DNA of 64,000 bases from Limnoperna fortunei (taxonomy: Eukaryota > Mollusca > Bivalvia > Mytilida > Modiolidae): the NCBI GenBank assembly GCA_944474755.1, contig OX104111.1, positions 97,816,805-97,880,804 on the forward strand, in the 5' to 3' direction. Shown piece by piece: positions 23,438-35,060 of this stretch (positions are counted from its first letter, which is position 1; every line of letters begins with the position of its first letter). The position numbers were made by a program, and so were the translations under genes. The notes beneath the pieces were generated by a model. It was not told the DNA's origin. It saw nothing but the letters and a program-made list of their open reading frames with translations, and made no database searches.

Positions 23438-24760
23438 CTAGTTGTTTCTTTTAACAATATCCAAAAATTTCTGAAAATCATCTATTCCAAAGTGTTGACG
23501 ATTTCTGATAAATTCTTGGTCTAACACCTCTCGACACTCATCATTAACAAAGTTAGAAAGAGAATCAAATATAGACCGATCTCCCTCTTGAACATCGCCC
23601 TAATCAAGAAGTCCTTCAAGACCTACCGAAATACCATAGAAGATATTCAGCACCTTCAAGTCCAACAGGGTTCTGAAGCTGCCCTGATGTCCACAAATTG
23701 AAGGGAGATTTTACAGTACGAAGTATATGTCCAGCCCATGCATCGCTCCAAAATGAAAGCCTTCTGTTAATTTCTGCAATGAATACAAAGTAGAGGGCAG
23801 CTTAATGAGTTTGATTTAAAGGTTCAAGTATGCCTTGATCTTCCATGTGATGGAATAAGTTGTAGAAAAATGAAAGTACACCGTCGTTTACATCTCTCAA
23901 GAGTCTGTTGATCCTTTGGTTGTGTGTACTTTTTCCTGTTCGCATGCCCCCTAGGCCCTTTTTAGACAACATGTAGTCTGCAACACCAACATTTTCCAGA
24001 CCTTTATCAGATCTTACCCTATTAGGGACACCATATATTTCTACTCCGGACAGAAAACACTGCAATACAGTGTCGGACTTATTATTGTCCGTGCATCTTA
24101 AAAACATGACCATCCTGCTGAAACCATTGATTCCACCAACGAATATGAATCTCCATCGAATTAGTTTGTTTTTTTTGAGTCTATATGCCAGAGGTGATTC
24201 GGTCCCACTACGTTATAAACCCGTCTGTGCAGTCTATCGGCTTTTCTTTCACTGACACCATGTTGGTCCATTCTATGTATGCTCTCCTGTAACCTCCATC
24301 TTGGCACTCTTATTTCCTTTAGGATTATCATCTGCCTTAAAAGATTCTCTCCACATAACGTAACATCGTTTCAGAGATCATTGTAGCTCATTTGTGAAAA
24401 AGTCATTTTTCTCAAACCAAATTAAGTCATTCGTCGGTAAACAGTGCTTTCAGATACCGATAGCATTTTCGAAATGTCAGAAACGGTAAAATCGTGTTCA
24501 AGCAAATTTTCCAGTTCTGATTTTGGAATGTTATAAACAGAGTTTACTCTTTCTGGCTTATCAGTTCCATACTTAACACGCTCGGTTCTAAGTCTCATCA
24601 TGTCTGCCCTACCTGAAATGACTAGAGCTTCTATTTCACGTGCTGACAATTTGCAAAAGATGTATGGGGTTATTTTTTCAGCTTCGAATCTATCAGCAAA
24701 CATTTGCATAATTAAATCTTCCAATACTTTACTAATCGGGATCAACAGACTTGCCGCCAT
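23438..24760 (-). pseudogene. Integrase-core (rve-like, DDE) transposase, inactivated
   Basis: ATG at 24760 opens MAASLLIPISKVLEDLIM; an HTH-like segment HDFTVSDISKMLSVSESTVY follows; then a stop after YRRMT (about 24422). In other frames: [30 protein letters not shown] (first Asp), a frameshift, then [40 protein letters not shown] (second Asp) and [15 protein letters not shown], where the catalytic Glu expected in RIERLW-type motifs is Asn. After more breaks the C-terminus reads FDSLSNFVNDECREVLDQ and ends at TAG 23438-23440. An integrase-like enzyme would have moved the surrounding 5.4-kb element. At least a stop, a frameshift and a lost catalytic residue make it dead. The start lies directly inside the right 21-bp array, which may have served as promoter. 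Confidence 0.8.
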
Positions 24761-24777
24761 TTTGGTTGTAATGGCGG

Positions 24778-25160
24778 AACACAACCACAGCATATAATGA
24801 CGGAACCACAGCATATAATGGCGAAACCACAGCATATAATAACAGATCCACAGCATATAAAAACAAAACCACAGCATATAATAACACAACCACAGCATAT
24901 AATAATGAAACCACAGCATATAATAACAAAACCACAGCATATAATAATGAAACCACAGCATATAATAACGGAACCACAGCATATAATAACGGAACCACAG
25001 CATATAATAACAAAACCACAGCATATAATAACAAAACCACAACATATAATTACAGAACCACAGCATATAATAACGGAACCACAGCATATAATAACGGAAC
25101 CACAGCATATAATAACAAAACCACAGCATATAATTACAGAACCACATCATATAAAAAAGC
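24778..25160 (-). repeat. Right terminal array of the 5.4-kb transposon (21-bp units)
   Basis: 17-18 units of the same 21-bp repeat as at 19806-20135, in opposite orientation. Unit order differs from the left array, so the two arrays have changed independently. Confidence 0.92.
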
Positions 25161-25192
25161 ATACCAACATAAGACAGTCACGGCGTTCCATA

Positions 25193-25837
25193 CAAAATCT
25201 TGTCTGGCTTTGACACATTATAATCATGGGTGATCAAAGAAAACATACAATTGGACAAAATTAAAGAAAATGATTAATGTCACTGAATGTAGCCATGATA
25301 AAATATTATAGGTTATCAACAGAAAACATGTAACATTTCATAACAATAAACATGTAATCATGAAAAAACTATACAATTAGCGCTTACAGATTATAACCAG
25401 CAAGCATGTACATGTATGTACCAGATAAAAGCAGATAAAATGAATACAGTAAAGATTGTCTCTAAATCATGTAAATATCAAGGAATATAAAAATAATTTC
25501 AGTAAAAGGTTTTCATTTCTTGATAACACGTGCTATACAAGATTAAATTAACGATAGTTTACATAAAACCACGTACATAAAACACATTCACATAGATAAA
25601 GACAATATCACAGCATATTTGAGGGAAATATATTTATAATTAGAATTTATGAGGTCTGAACGTCCGAAGTCTCAATTAAAAAAATAATAAACGAATTTCC
25701 TCGTTCACAAAATACTCCATTCATAATTAAAACAATTTAGTTTTAAAAATTAAACAACTTTTTAAAATAAAGAGATACGCTTTTTAGCGAATAAAATGTT
25801 AATAAATAAAACTTGGGTTTGGAGGTGTAAGAATAAA
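25193..25837. other. Intergenic, AT-rich, nothing recognised
   Basis: Low-complexity AT-rich sequence flanking the transposon. Confidence 0.45.
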
Positions 25838-27150
25838 CCAGAGGCTCACCTGATTTTATAGACAATAAAGATGGCATTTCGCTGAAGTTAAACTAGGTCC
25901 TAGCTGTAATTTTCAATAAGTTTTTGAGAGGACCATTCAAACAATAATGCTAGTAAGTTTTGTTTCCATTGGTAAACTAGTTTCAGAGAAAAAGTTTTAA
26001 AGATTTTTTTTTTATTTTCTCGTAGGGACCTATGTTAAACTAAGTCATCGGGTGGTGGCCATTTTAATTTTCTTATTGGTATAAAAATATAAACTTCAAA
26101 GAGGACCATTCCAATAATATTGCCTGTAAGTTTTGCTTCTTTTGGTTAAACGGTTTTAGAAAAGAAGCCATGTTAAACTTTTTTCCCATAAGGTCCAATG
26201 TTAAACTAAGTCCTGCGGTGGCAGCCATTTAGAATTTCTAATCAGCATAAAAACATAAACTTTATAGAGGACCATCCAAACAATATTGCTAGTAAGTTTT
26301 TTTTCCATTAGTTACGCGGTTTCAGAGAAGAAGCCATTTAAAACCTTTTCCCATAGGGTCCTATGATAAACTAAGTCCTGCGGTGGCGGCCATTTTGATT
26401 ATCCGAATGGTATAAAAACAATAAACGTTATAGAGGACCATTCAAGCATCATTGGCATTGTTTTGTTTCGATTGGTTAACCGGTTTCAGAAAAAAATCCT
26501 TTTTTAACTTTTTTCCCATAGGGTCCAATGTTAAACTACGTCCTGCGGGGGCGACCTTTTTGGTTTTCCAATTGGTATTAAAACATAAACTTTATAGAGG
26601 ACCATCAAGACAATATTGCTAGAAAGTTTTGTTTCCATGTGTTAACCGTTTTCAGAGAAGAAGCAATTTAAAACCTTTTCCCTTAGGGTTCTATGTTAAA
26701 CTAAGTTCTGCAGTGGCGGCCATTTTGATTTTCGGATTGTTATAGAAAACAAACTTTTTAGAGGACCATCCAAACAATATTGCTACTAAGTTTTGGGGTT
26801 TTTTTGGTTAACCGGTTTCAGAGAAGCTTATAAAACGTTTTCCCCGTAGGGTCCTATGTTAAACTAAGTCCTTCAGTAGCGGCCATATTAGTTTTCCAAT
26901 GCAAATAAAACACTAACTTTGTAAAGGTCCATTCAACGAACATTATGGCCATATAAGTTTGGTTTCAATCGGCCAAGTGGTTTCAGGGAAAAAGATTTAA
27001 ATGTATTGTGTGTGTTTGTTTAAATGGAGTTTAACGCCACTTTCAGCGTTTGGGGGAGGAAACCGGAGTACCCGAAGAAAACCCGATTTAAATGTAAAAA
27101 GTTTACAGACGCCGACGACGATTGACGCAAAGTTATGACAAAAGCTAAAA
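25838..27150. repeat. Dispersed repeat B, ~165-bp internal tandem units
   Basis: Same family as 763-1890. Six to seven units share TTTTCCCATAGGGTCC, AAACTAAGTCCTGCGGTGGC, GGCCATTTTGATT and AGAGGACCAT. Starts near AGAGGCTCACCTGA and ends at CGACGACGATTGACGCAAAG like copy A. Non-coding. Confidence 0.7.
27006..27084 (-). mobile_element. 5'-truncated V-SINE copy with target duplication
   Basis: 79-bp tail piece (TTAACGCCACTTTCAGCG ... CCGGAGTACCC on plus) flanked by exact 12-bp GATTTAAATGTA at 26994-27005 and 27085-27096. It sits near the end of dispersed repeat B. Confidence 0.85.
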
Positions 27151-27676
27151 AAGATCCCCGAATAAGTCCTTGTAAATTGCCATAAAGGTTTTACAACATA
27201 TAGATATGTTGGTTTAATGTAAGTATGAAAATTTAACACAAATTCAAAATCGATGTTTCATAGACTACTGTCGTCTTTTGTATGCCAAAAGATATTCAGC
27301 TACTGACATTTAATTCAAATCATACGCCCCCTTATAGGAAGAGCTATTTAGAAGGGTTGAACTTTTTTTCAAAAAGAACTCACTAAACACATACTAGTAT
27401 ACAAAAAGCAAAAATGGGGAAAATACGTACTGTAAATTCTACTTTGTTTATAACATGCTCTAATAATGACAACAAAGTTTACTGAAGAAAACATCAACAT
27501 GCTGACATTTTTTTAAATTAGACAATATATTTGTTGTATTTGTTGGTCGTATTTACCTACACGCCGACTGACTACGAAATGTAATCTTCTACTCTTCGAC
27601 TTCGTTCCTGAATTGACAGGATGCAGATTAATTTCAAGGTCTTCAACTGACAACACAATCAATCGCTAGAAATATG

Positions 27677-27876
27677 NNNNNNNNNNNNNNNNNNNNNNNN
27701 NNNNNNNNNNNNNNNNNNNNNNNNNNNNNNNNNNNNNNNNNNNNNNNNNNNNNNNNNNNNNNNNNNNNNNNNNNNNNNNNNNNNNNNNNNNNNNNNNNNN
27801 NNNNNNNNNNNNNNNNNNNNNNNNNNNNNNNNNNNNNNNNNNNNNNNNNNNNNNNNNNNNNNNNNNNNNNNNNNNN
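27677..27876. other. Assembly gap (200 N)
   Basis: Exactly 200 unknown bases, a nominal gap size. Sequence continuity across it cannot be judged. Confidence 0.99.
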
Positions 27877-27950
27877 ATGAATATCGGCGCAGCCTAAATG
27901 AGAGCATCGCACATTGTTACTTCAGAGCACCCTAACAGTGCCTCTGGCGA

Positions 27951-30150
27951 CCGTTTCACTAAAGTTATCGTAAATCGTAAGTCTACGATTACACTTACGA
28001 TTTCCCTACGTGCACGTATACGACTGTTTCACCAAAGCAGTCGTAAACGTAAGTCTTAAGTGTTGTTACTTACGACTAAGAATGGAACTCTCTAACGTTG
28101 GAGGTCCCAGTGGTAACTGACCATTGGGAGATTATTAAAGAAACGTTTTCCGCCACGCTAACTTTACAAGTAAAAATTAAATGCGTTGTTAAATATAAAC
28201 TCATCATAGACTGATCCCGGCCATTTACAGACGATGTGAATCTAAATATTATAACGGTTTACAATTACAAATTTTCCAAATGTTGATCAATACACAAATT
28301 TAATAGCAGTCAATGTTTGTTGGAAATTTCGAATAGTTTATTTTAAACATTATATAAGACGAACTTTTGTAACGTTGGAAGCGTTCACTTGGTCTAATGG
28401 AACTTAGTGTTGGAAAATATCCATTTTATGTGGAAGGATTTGACCTTCACTCACCATTGCAACTTAATTCAAGTCTAAACGTAAAGTTTGTAACTGAATG
28501 GTCCGATAAATTCTGGAAAATTAGTTGTAGCAATCCGTTCGATGAATTTAAAGTATCGAAATAATTTATCGTTCTGTATTTCGCAAATCGATAAATTCTG
28601 GATTCGATTTTACAAAGTTGTAAAAAGGGATTGCAATGCTCTGTAGCTAAGTTGTTAAAAAAAACAAACAGAAAACAGGAAAAATACAAATGCTAATTAC
28701 ACTGAAATTATAAATATTTAAAGTTTCATATTTTCCAACATTTATTACGCAATTCACAACTCATGATTTTTGTTTTATAAACAAATCAAATTTTTAAGTT
28801 TAATCCATGAATCATTGTACGAAAGAAACAGAATCATCCAGTGTGGGAAGAGGGTCTGAACATTTTTTTTAAATGGAACAATTTTAAATTTTAGGCAATT
28901 CTAGCGCAATTCTGAACTCAAGTTCAACCCGTCAACATACGCAGAAGAAAAGTACAACTTGGCACATGCTAAAACCAGAGTCGTCGTAGAGCGTGCCTTT
29001 GGTGTTTGCATTCTGAACTACAAGTTTCAAAAATGACAGACTGTCGTCTGCATAAGTACGCTGCTGAAGTTGACTTAAAATATTTTAATTCTCTGTGACA
29101 TAACAATACATTTTTGTGTTCCGATGGCCATGAAGTGTAATGAAAATTGGTGCAAATAAGATAATGAAACTAACAGGATTGTTATGCTGAAATAAAAATT
29201 TTTAGACGCTATAATCAAATGCGTACCTCAAAGAGGCATCTACAATTGCCTGGGAATTTATAGCATGAAAACCTTAAATTCCTGCAAGCAAAGTTAGCCT
29301 GTTCAAGTAAGAGTCGCGAAAAGTTATTACCGTACTGTTTTGTAAACTTTTAAATATGCCAGTTGCCGCAATATATATATCACGGGACTCATTTGTGGTG
29401 CAGCATTACCATGTGATGTAAAATTAACAAGGATTTATATAAATATTATTTTTGATGTCTACTGTCTGTAACACAATTTTTAAAGTCAAAGCTTTATATG
29501 CATAATATGCCGAGCATTCGAAACAAACTGAGTTAGCATAATCTGCAACCAATAGTTTATCGCGACTAGTCAATACAAAATGCGAACAATTATAGGAAGC
29601 ATGGGGTCAACAGAGCCAAAGAATCACACAATTAATTAATTGAATATTTAATTAAATACATGTATTAGGTGTATTTGTGTTTGTGGTGAGCGGCAATGCC
29701 AGTGTCAGACATTGATCAGACGTGAACATGCAGTAAATTATTTACAGGGGGATAACTCTGTGTTGCTATGCATTGTAACTTTTTTTAATGAATATTAAAT
29801 AGTAGGGAAATCGGGAAACCCTAATCATATCAAAATACATTTATTTACGGTGCACGGATGTATCAGTGACGTCATCACAATGGAAAGTGAAAGTAAATAA
29901 AATGTAAAAACTTTTTTCACACGTGTAATCAATATCTCACTGTATTATATCACATAGGGTATATATTTGTTTCTCTTTTTGTAAAGTGCGCGTTCGTTTA
30001 CGATTTACGAGTTAAGAGTGCCTATAACCACTCGTAACTTTACGATAAACTTTTATCGTAACTCGTAACTTTTATTTATTATTGAAACGGTCGTAACTCT
30101 TAAGAGTGCACTTACGTCTACGTTTACGACTTACGATCTTTAGTGAACAG
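27951..30150. mobile_element. PIF/Harbinger-type DNA transposon relic
   Basis: Left end GTTTCACTAAAG followed by CGTAA-rich sequence (TCGTAAATCGTAAGTC ...). The right end, reverse-complemented, is CCTGTTCACTAAAG followed by ATCGTAAGTCGTAAACGTAG, so the ends are inverted and both are dense in CGTAA / TTACG. Inside lies a Harbinger transposase fragment (28928-29034). No clear 3-bp target duplication. Confidence 0.6.
28928..29034 (+). pseudogene. Harbinger (HARBI1-like) transposase fragment
   Basis: Encodes STYAEEKYNLAHAKTRVVVE and then RAFGVCILNYKFQK before a stop. YN-AHA-TR-V-ER-FG is the conserved C-terminal end of the Harbinger DDE nuclease. The rest of the enzyme is not recognisable. Confidence 0.7.
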
Positions 30151-32090
30151 GATTCCATTTCTTTAATGTGTTACTGACGTCACAAAACTGTCAAATTAAT
30201 TATATCGTCAGATTGCAAAAAATTGTCTGACATTTTTATAGTTATTTAAAAAATAAACACTTATTCTATCGATGTCAAAATTATTTGTGTTCTTTTACAT
30301 TTTTTAGTGCTCTACAATACTTTCTTTTGATAGCTCAGCTACCATTTGAAATGGATTTGTTCATACGGATCACGAGACTTTTGTCACACACACGCATGAA
30401 ACCGTAAAGCTCGCATATACAATGCTCGCTATAAATGTATTATTTTGTAATCGACATCAGTGCGGTACGTACGTATATTTTAATTGTGTAAAGTTTATGA
30501 CAACAAAATTCCGGTCTTCTGCATGACCAAGTTTATATAAGAACAATCATAAAGAAGCAGCTTGATTGGTTTATTTAAATATCTTAACATTCATTTGCAT
30601 AGCATAACTTTTTTTTTTAAGTAGAGGTCACCAGACATACAATCCGACATTGATTTTCTTAAAGAGATTGTTTCTACTGAAAGGCTTGTCAGGCAAAGCA
30701 GACATGTGATTGTTCCTCCTAAAAGGCAGGTGAGGTAAAAAATTTCTGATAGTCACGTTAAGGTCGTCGCTACTAAATCTTATGGTCGCCACCATAAATT
30801 TTCCCCATTTAATCAGCGTTTTGAAATGCAGCGGTTTTTCATTTTGATTGGGCGATTTTCTATAGTAAATTTTGACTTAAATTAGAACGGAACTGTGAAG
30901 GAACTAGGAGCAGGCAATTACTGTCTGTTGCGGTTGATGCGGGATAAGTCTCGCAGTTTGTCCGTATACACATTGAACATACCGAAAGCAGAAAAACGTA
31001 TGTTAACAACGTAAGGTCATTTTGTAAACAAAAAATGGCTGACTTCAAATTTGAGAATTCTTTAGCAAAAGCCATGGACATTTGTGACGCGTAAACAAAC
31101 AGTATATATTCTAAAAATATGGTCAGGTTATCATGGATATTTTTTTCTATTGGACTTTCGTGATATAATGGTATAATATTGAATAACAAAAAATGCAAGC
31201 AAAAAAAACGCACTCCACGAGGGTTGTGACTTTTAGTATAGTCGATCGTTACGTGGTATCTTTCATACAGAAATCCACGGAAGATATTCTTAGCTTTCTT
31301 GGATAACTTACTGGTCTCCCCTCTTGTTTTTGACTTCAAATCAATTTCGGAGTTTCTCTCATGAAACAGGGTATGCTCACCTACCTTCCGGAACACTTGA
31401 TATCACCTTTCGTGGAGCGCATGTCTTGAGTTTTTTTGGTCGCGTTTGCTGCTTTGTGTTCGTGTTTTGTTAGCGTTGTCTATATTTATTTCACCCTTGG
31501 GGTTTTTTAATTTACGCATCGGTAATTTTTGTTATTTAAGCTCCTTATATTCTTGTTTTAAAATAATTAGAGGTAGTCACTATTTTGACAAATTTTCATA
31601 TACCTAACCCACGTGCTTACTATGTTGAAGTTTACTGGAATATTAATAACCAAGTTGAAAATTAAGTTCGCTAATGTAACACAATAGTGTGTAAATTATC
31701 AAAATATCCTTAGATATGTAAAAAGTGCATACTGTGTCTTTCTTGAGGTGACCCGTGTGTATATGATGCAAATAAATCATTAGGTAACATGAAACAATCG
31801 AAAAGAATTGACAAACGATGTTTGTTGTTGCATAAAATGCATTACATAACACGCAAACTAATAAATTAAAATAAAATATATAATGGCATCTCTTCCAATG
31901 AAATGAATAATCTAGAATACAACATCTATAAAAAGCTAGTATGTTGTTTGGTATAATAGGGTTTTATGCCACATGCATCACTTTTCAACTAAATAATGAC
32001 ATGTAGCTTTTATTGTATTAGTAAAACCAAAAGACACAATGTAACCCACTGCAAAACTGAATATTCTTGTCAGTAAATAATAATAATAAA
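30151..32090. other. Intergenic; one 178-codon open frame not called
   Basis: A minus-strand open frame at 30860-31396 begins with GTG and has no family resemblance that I can see. The rest is AT-rich. Confidence 0.4.
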
Positions 32091-32166
32091 TCGAACTCAC
32101 AACTTTAGTGTTGACAGGCACGTGATCAAAAGTATATGTATTAATAACTACCTTAACCACATGGTT
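32091..32166 (-). mobile_element. V-SINE tRNA-like head fragment
   Basis: On plus: TCGAACTCACAACTTTAGTG, TTGACAGGCACGTGATCAA and ACTACCTTAACCACATGG, matching the head of the full-length copies. Confidence 0.55.
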
Positions 32167-32379
32167 AAATTCTTTGTTATACTTTATTCAATAACGCAAA
32201 ATCGATTATCGCAAAATTGTAGTATTTGAATGCCATAACAATTAGTCCGTTTCACAGGTATCAAACGTTGTAATGTTATAAGAATAAAACTACCATTAAA
32301 CATGAAATTACAGATTAACTATCCTCAAATTCTTTTTCCAATTATCAGTTCTTACGAGGAATTCTCCCAACATGGATTT

Positions 32380-32615
32380 AAGTGGCACATCGAATGAAAG
32401 GTCTGGGAGGACACTTGGAAGTGCACAGCGCGTTTCTAGTTAGTGGATAGGATAGGCCTTTGATGTGGGAGTAAGTGTCAGGTTTTAAAGCGGAAAGTCT
32501 GACCGCGTATTTAATACGATAAAGACCCCTTCTGTAGATATCGAAATAGAGTAGGCGCATTGTAGCCGCTACAAACACTCCAAAAAGAGTAAATAGCTAA
32601 ATTTTATGTAATAAG
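32380..32615 (-). repeat. Dispersed repeat C, minus-strand copy
   Basis: The reverse complement matches 34826-35060 on plus: AAATTTAGC, TAGCGGCTACAATG, GCCTACTCT, TTTCG, AAAGGGGTCTTA-like and CGCGGTCAG blocks, in the same order. GC-richer than its surroundings. Not coding. Confidence 0.65.
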
Positions 32616-33239
32616 TTCGGGAAAACGGTAGAAAACTACCTCGGTAGGCCATTACGGAATGCGACACTGGGCGATACATTCTAATTTAATATTACTTTTA
32701 TTGTAGTAATTTAAGATACAAATAGATAAAAATAGTCTATTGACGATATTTTAAAAAATCCAGAAAAGAAACTGAAACTGGTAAAATATGAGGTTCTGGT
32801 GAGGATATCAAACTAGTACACTCAGATGATAAAATACAAAATACGACACTGATTGTATTGATAACGCTGAATAAATGAACACTGTCTGATTGATTGATCG
32901 AAAAACAAATTTAGTTTTTAATATTTGAACTAATACATAACACTAATTAAAACAAAAAAAACATGAAAAACCGTTGTGGAACAATGATTATCTATCACTT
33001 CTGTATATCAGAGCATACACTTCTTTATAAATACATCATTACACAAATACATATATAAGCTTACAAATATTCCAAATGTACAATTGGTTTATCGCTATTT
33101 GCAGTATTTTCCTTTGATCGTTGTGTGCGATATTATTCCATCTCACTCTACTAGCGTGGGATGGGCCCATCTCAGCTCGCTGTCAAGACGTCGTTATGTA
33201 AACACTGTGACGTCACAATGTTACAAAACAGCGATAAAC
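32616..33239. other. Intergenic, nothing recognised
   Basis: AT-rich; no supported feature. Confidence 0.4.
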
Positions 33240-33358
33240 AGATTATTTACGTTTTTTTAAACTCGATGCACTTTCTCGTCATCTCATCTTAGGGCTGTCG
33301 CCCTTCGATGAGATATGGACGAGAAAACGCATCTCGTTTCAAAAAACGTAAATAATCT
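33240..33358. repeat. Long hairpin element
   Basis: Left arm AGATTATTTACGTTTTTT...GATGC...TTTCTCGTC...ATCTCAT pairs with ATGAGAT...GACGAGAAA...GCATC...AAAAAACGTAAATAATCT. The centre is AGGGCTGTCGCCCTT. Lies immediately next to a SINE. Confidence 0.8.
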
Positions 33359-33375
33359 ATAAATCTCGCATTTAT

Positions 33376-33640
33376 TGTCTGTTTGAATGATTTTATGGCC
33401 CTTTTCAGCAATTTTTCAGCTATATCATGTCGTCCAATTTTCATTTGGGGGGGGGGGGGGGGGAAGCCGGAGTACCCGGTGAAAAACCTCGACCATCGGT
33501 AGAAAAACTGGCAATTTTTGTCAATTAAGATTGGATTCGAGTATATCCTGTCCGCAATGAGACCCAACCCGCAACCTCAATGTTGACAGACCACCTAAAC
33601 AATAGTTGTCGAACTATCTTAACCACTCGGCAACCGAGGC
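33376..33640 (-). mobile_element. Near full-length V-SINE copy
   Basis: Complete from tail to head, with tRNA-like head CGGTTGCCGAGTGGTTAAG and B-box region GGTTGGGTCTC (degraded), plus an expanded G tract at about 33447-33463. No target duplication evident. Confidence 0.8.
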
Positions 33641-34470
33641 CCCATTTCGAATTTAAAAATGTACGTTGAATTATATTGATATATGCGGTGCCAACGACAG
33701 GTACCAATAATTTAAAGAGAGTTTATATGCAAAGATGATCATATGAGATGAAGACCAATTAATTAAAATGAAAAATGAAAAAAAAATATTGTTCTTTAGT
33801 AAGGTCAATTGGTACCCGACAGTGCCTTTTAAAATTAACTATAAATTAGTGTTATGCTAGCCTAAGATACCTAACCACCAAATCATGTAGAACAAATAAT
33901 ACTATGGAAGTGAAAACATGTATTACGTTCTAGAATTTATACACAAAATTGCTGTTGTAGACTAAAGATGTGTATGGTGATACACCAGGACCAAGATGTT
34001 TAAAAACTACGAGCAAAGCATGAAGTGGTGTAGTATACGCATAATTTCGTATCATTTACACGTAAGAACTGCGGCGTTGCCATTGTTAATTGACGTGTAA
34101 ACAAATTCCAGATTTCCATTGCCTGACTGAAGAATATAAAAACTGGAAATTGTCTTTACCTGCCATCAAAGGATTGTATGTTTAAGGTAAAATGGCAAAA
34201 TAATAAACCGGTTAAAAAGGGGGAGGGGGAAATGAATTGTCTGTTTAAACTGGAGATGTGAAAAATGTACATGAAAATAATGAACTTTCGGTGTACGAGA
34301 TGAATTCATCAGTTTTTCTAAACATTGCGACTGTTAAAGTGTACGTTTGTAAAATGCTCATTGAATACGTCAGCAGTACACTTACGCTTGTTTTTGCTGC
34401 AATCGGCTAAAATGCCAAAGTCATTACAAATTTTGTAACCATATATATAACGTCTATAATTTCATAATTT
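33641..34470. other. Intergenic, nothing recognised
   Basis: AT-rich; no supported feature. Confidence 0.4.
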
Positions 34471-34473
34471 TCC

Positions 34474-34620
34474 TTGACAATGATCGCCAGTTTTTTTACC
34501 GCAATTCGGGGGTTCTCTCCGGGTACTCCAGCTTCCTCCCCCAATAAAAACTGGAAGCCACGATTTAGCTGAAAAATTGCTGAAAGTGGCGTTAAAACAC
34601 CCTTCAAACAAACAAAAACA
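34474..34620 (+). mobile_element. 5'-truncated V-SINE copy (plus strand)
   Basis: The only clear plus-strand copy: GGTTCTCTCCGGGTACTCCA, GCTTCCTCCCCCAATAAAAA, GCTGAAAAATTGCTGAAAGT, GGCGTTAAAACACC and the CAAACAAACAAAAA tail. The head is missing. Confidence 0.8.
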
Positions 34621-34675
34621 TAATTGTCACAATTTTCCGTGAGATAAATAAACTTGTTTTGACACAGTCTGCAAG

Positions 34676-35060
34676 ATTGATTGATTGATTGATTGAATGA
34701 TTGATTGATTGATTGGATGTATGCTTTACGTCCAGCGAACAGTATTTCATATATATTCAGGACGGTCACAGGGAATAAAATTTTTACTGCCACTGGAAAA
34801 GTATGGAGTTTGGGGTAGGGGCGGAAAATTTAGCCTTTTTATAGCGGCTACAATGAGCCTACTCTTTTTCGAAATCTACAAAAGGGGTCTTATTTTGCAA
34901 GGAGCGTGGCACTCTCCAAACACGTTACCCACTACGGTCCGCGGTCAGGCTTTCCGTATTATGACCTGATAACCCCCCAACGAGAGGGTCTCCCCTATCC
35001 GCCACCCGGGGACGCGCTGGGCTGCTCTGTAGGTCGAGCACTGGGAACCGTCCCAGTATG
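34676..35060 (+). repeat. (GATT)n tract and dispersed repeat C, plus-strand copy
   Basis: A GATT microsatellite (34676-34718) leads into TGCTTTACGTCCAGCGAACA and repeat C, whose other copy lies reversed at 32380-32615. A related ATTGATTAATTGCGTTTAAC / GTCCAGCAAGCAATATGTAT head occurs at 60306-60350. Confidence 0.6.

Larger units (their letters stand above)
19771..25190 (-). mobile_element. 5,420-bp DNA transposon with tandem-repeat inverted ends
   Basis: Outer ends are exact inverted repeats: TGGAACGCCGTGACTGTCTT, then ATGTTGGTATGCTTTTTTATATG, at 19771 and reversed at 25190. Both continue inward as arrays of a 21-bp unit (ATATGCTGTGGTTCCGTTATT), about 15 units at left and 17-18 at right. TA flanks both ends (19769-19770 and 25191-25192), a plausible 2-bp target duplication. 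A broken integrase-like transposase lies on the minus strand inside the right end (23438-24760). The 3.3 kb between the left array and the transposase is filled with other repeats. The superfamily is not assigned. Confidence 0.8.

Noticed and set aside
24797..25213. Open frame of QHIITxP repeats and the opposite-strand YMLWFCY repeats
   Set aside because: By-products of the 21-bp transposon-end array. The minus-strand frame joins the real transposase frame, but MAASLL at 24760 is the better start.
27643..27912. Open frames across the N run
   Set aside because: Created by unknown bases.
30860..31396. 178-codon minus-strand open frame
   Set aside because: Begins with GTG, has an upstream stop, no family resemblance and no splice context; base composition like its surroundings.
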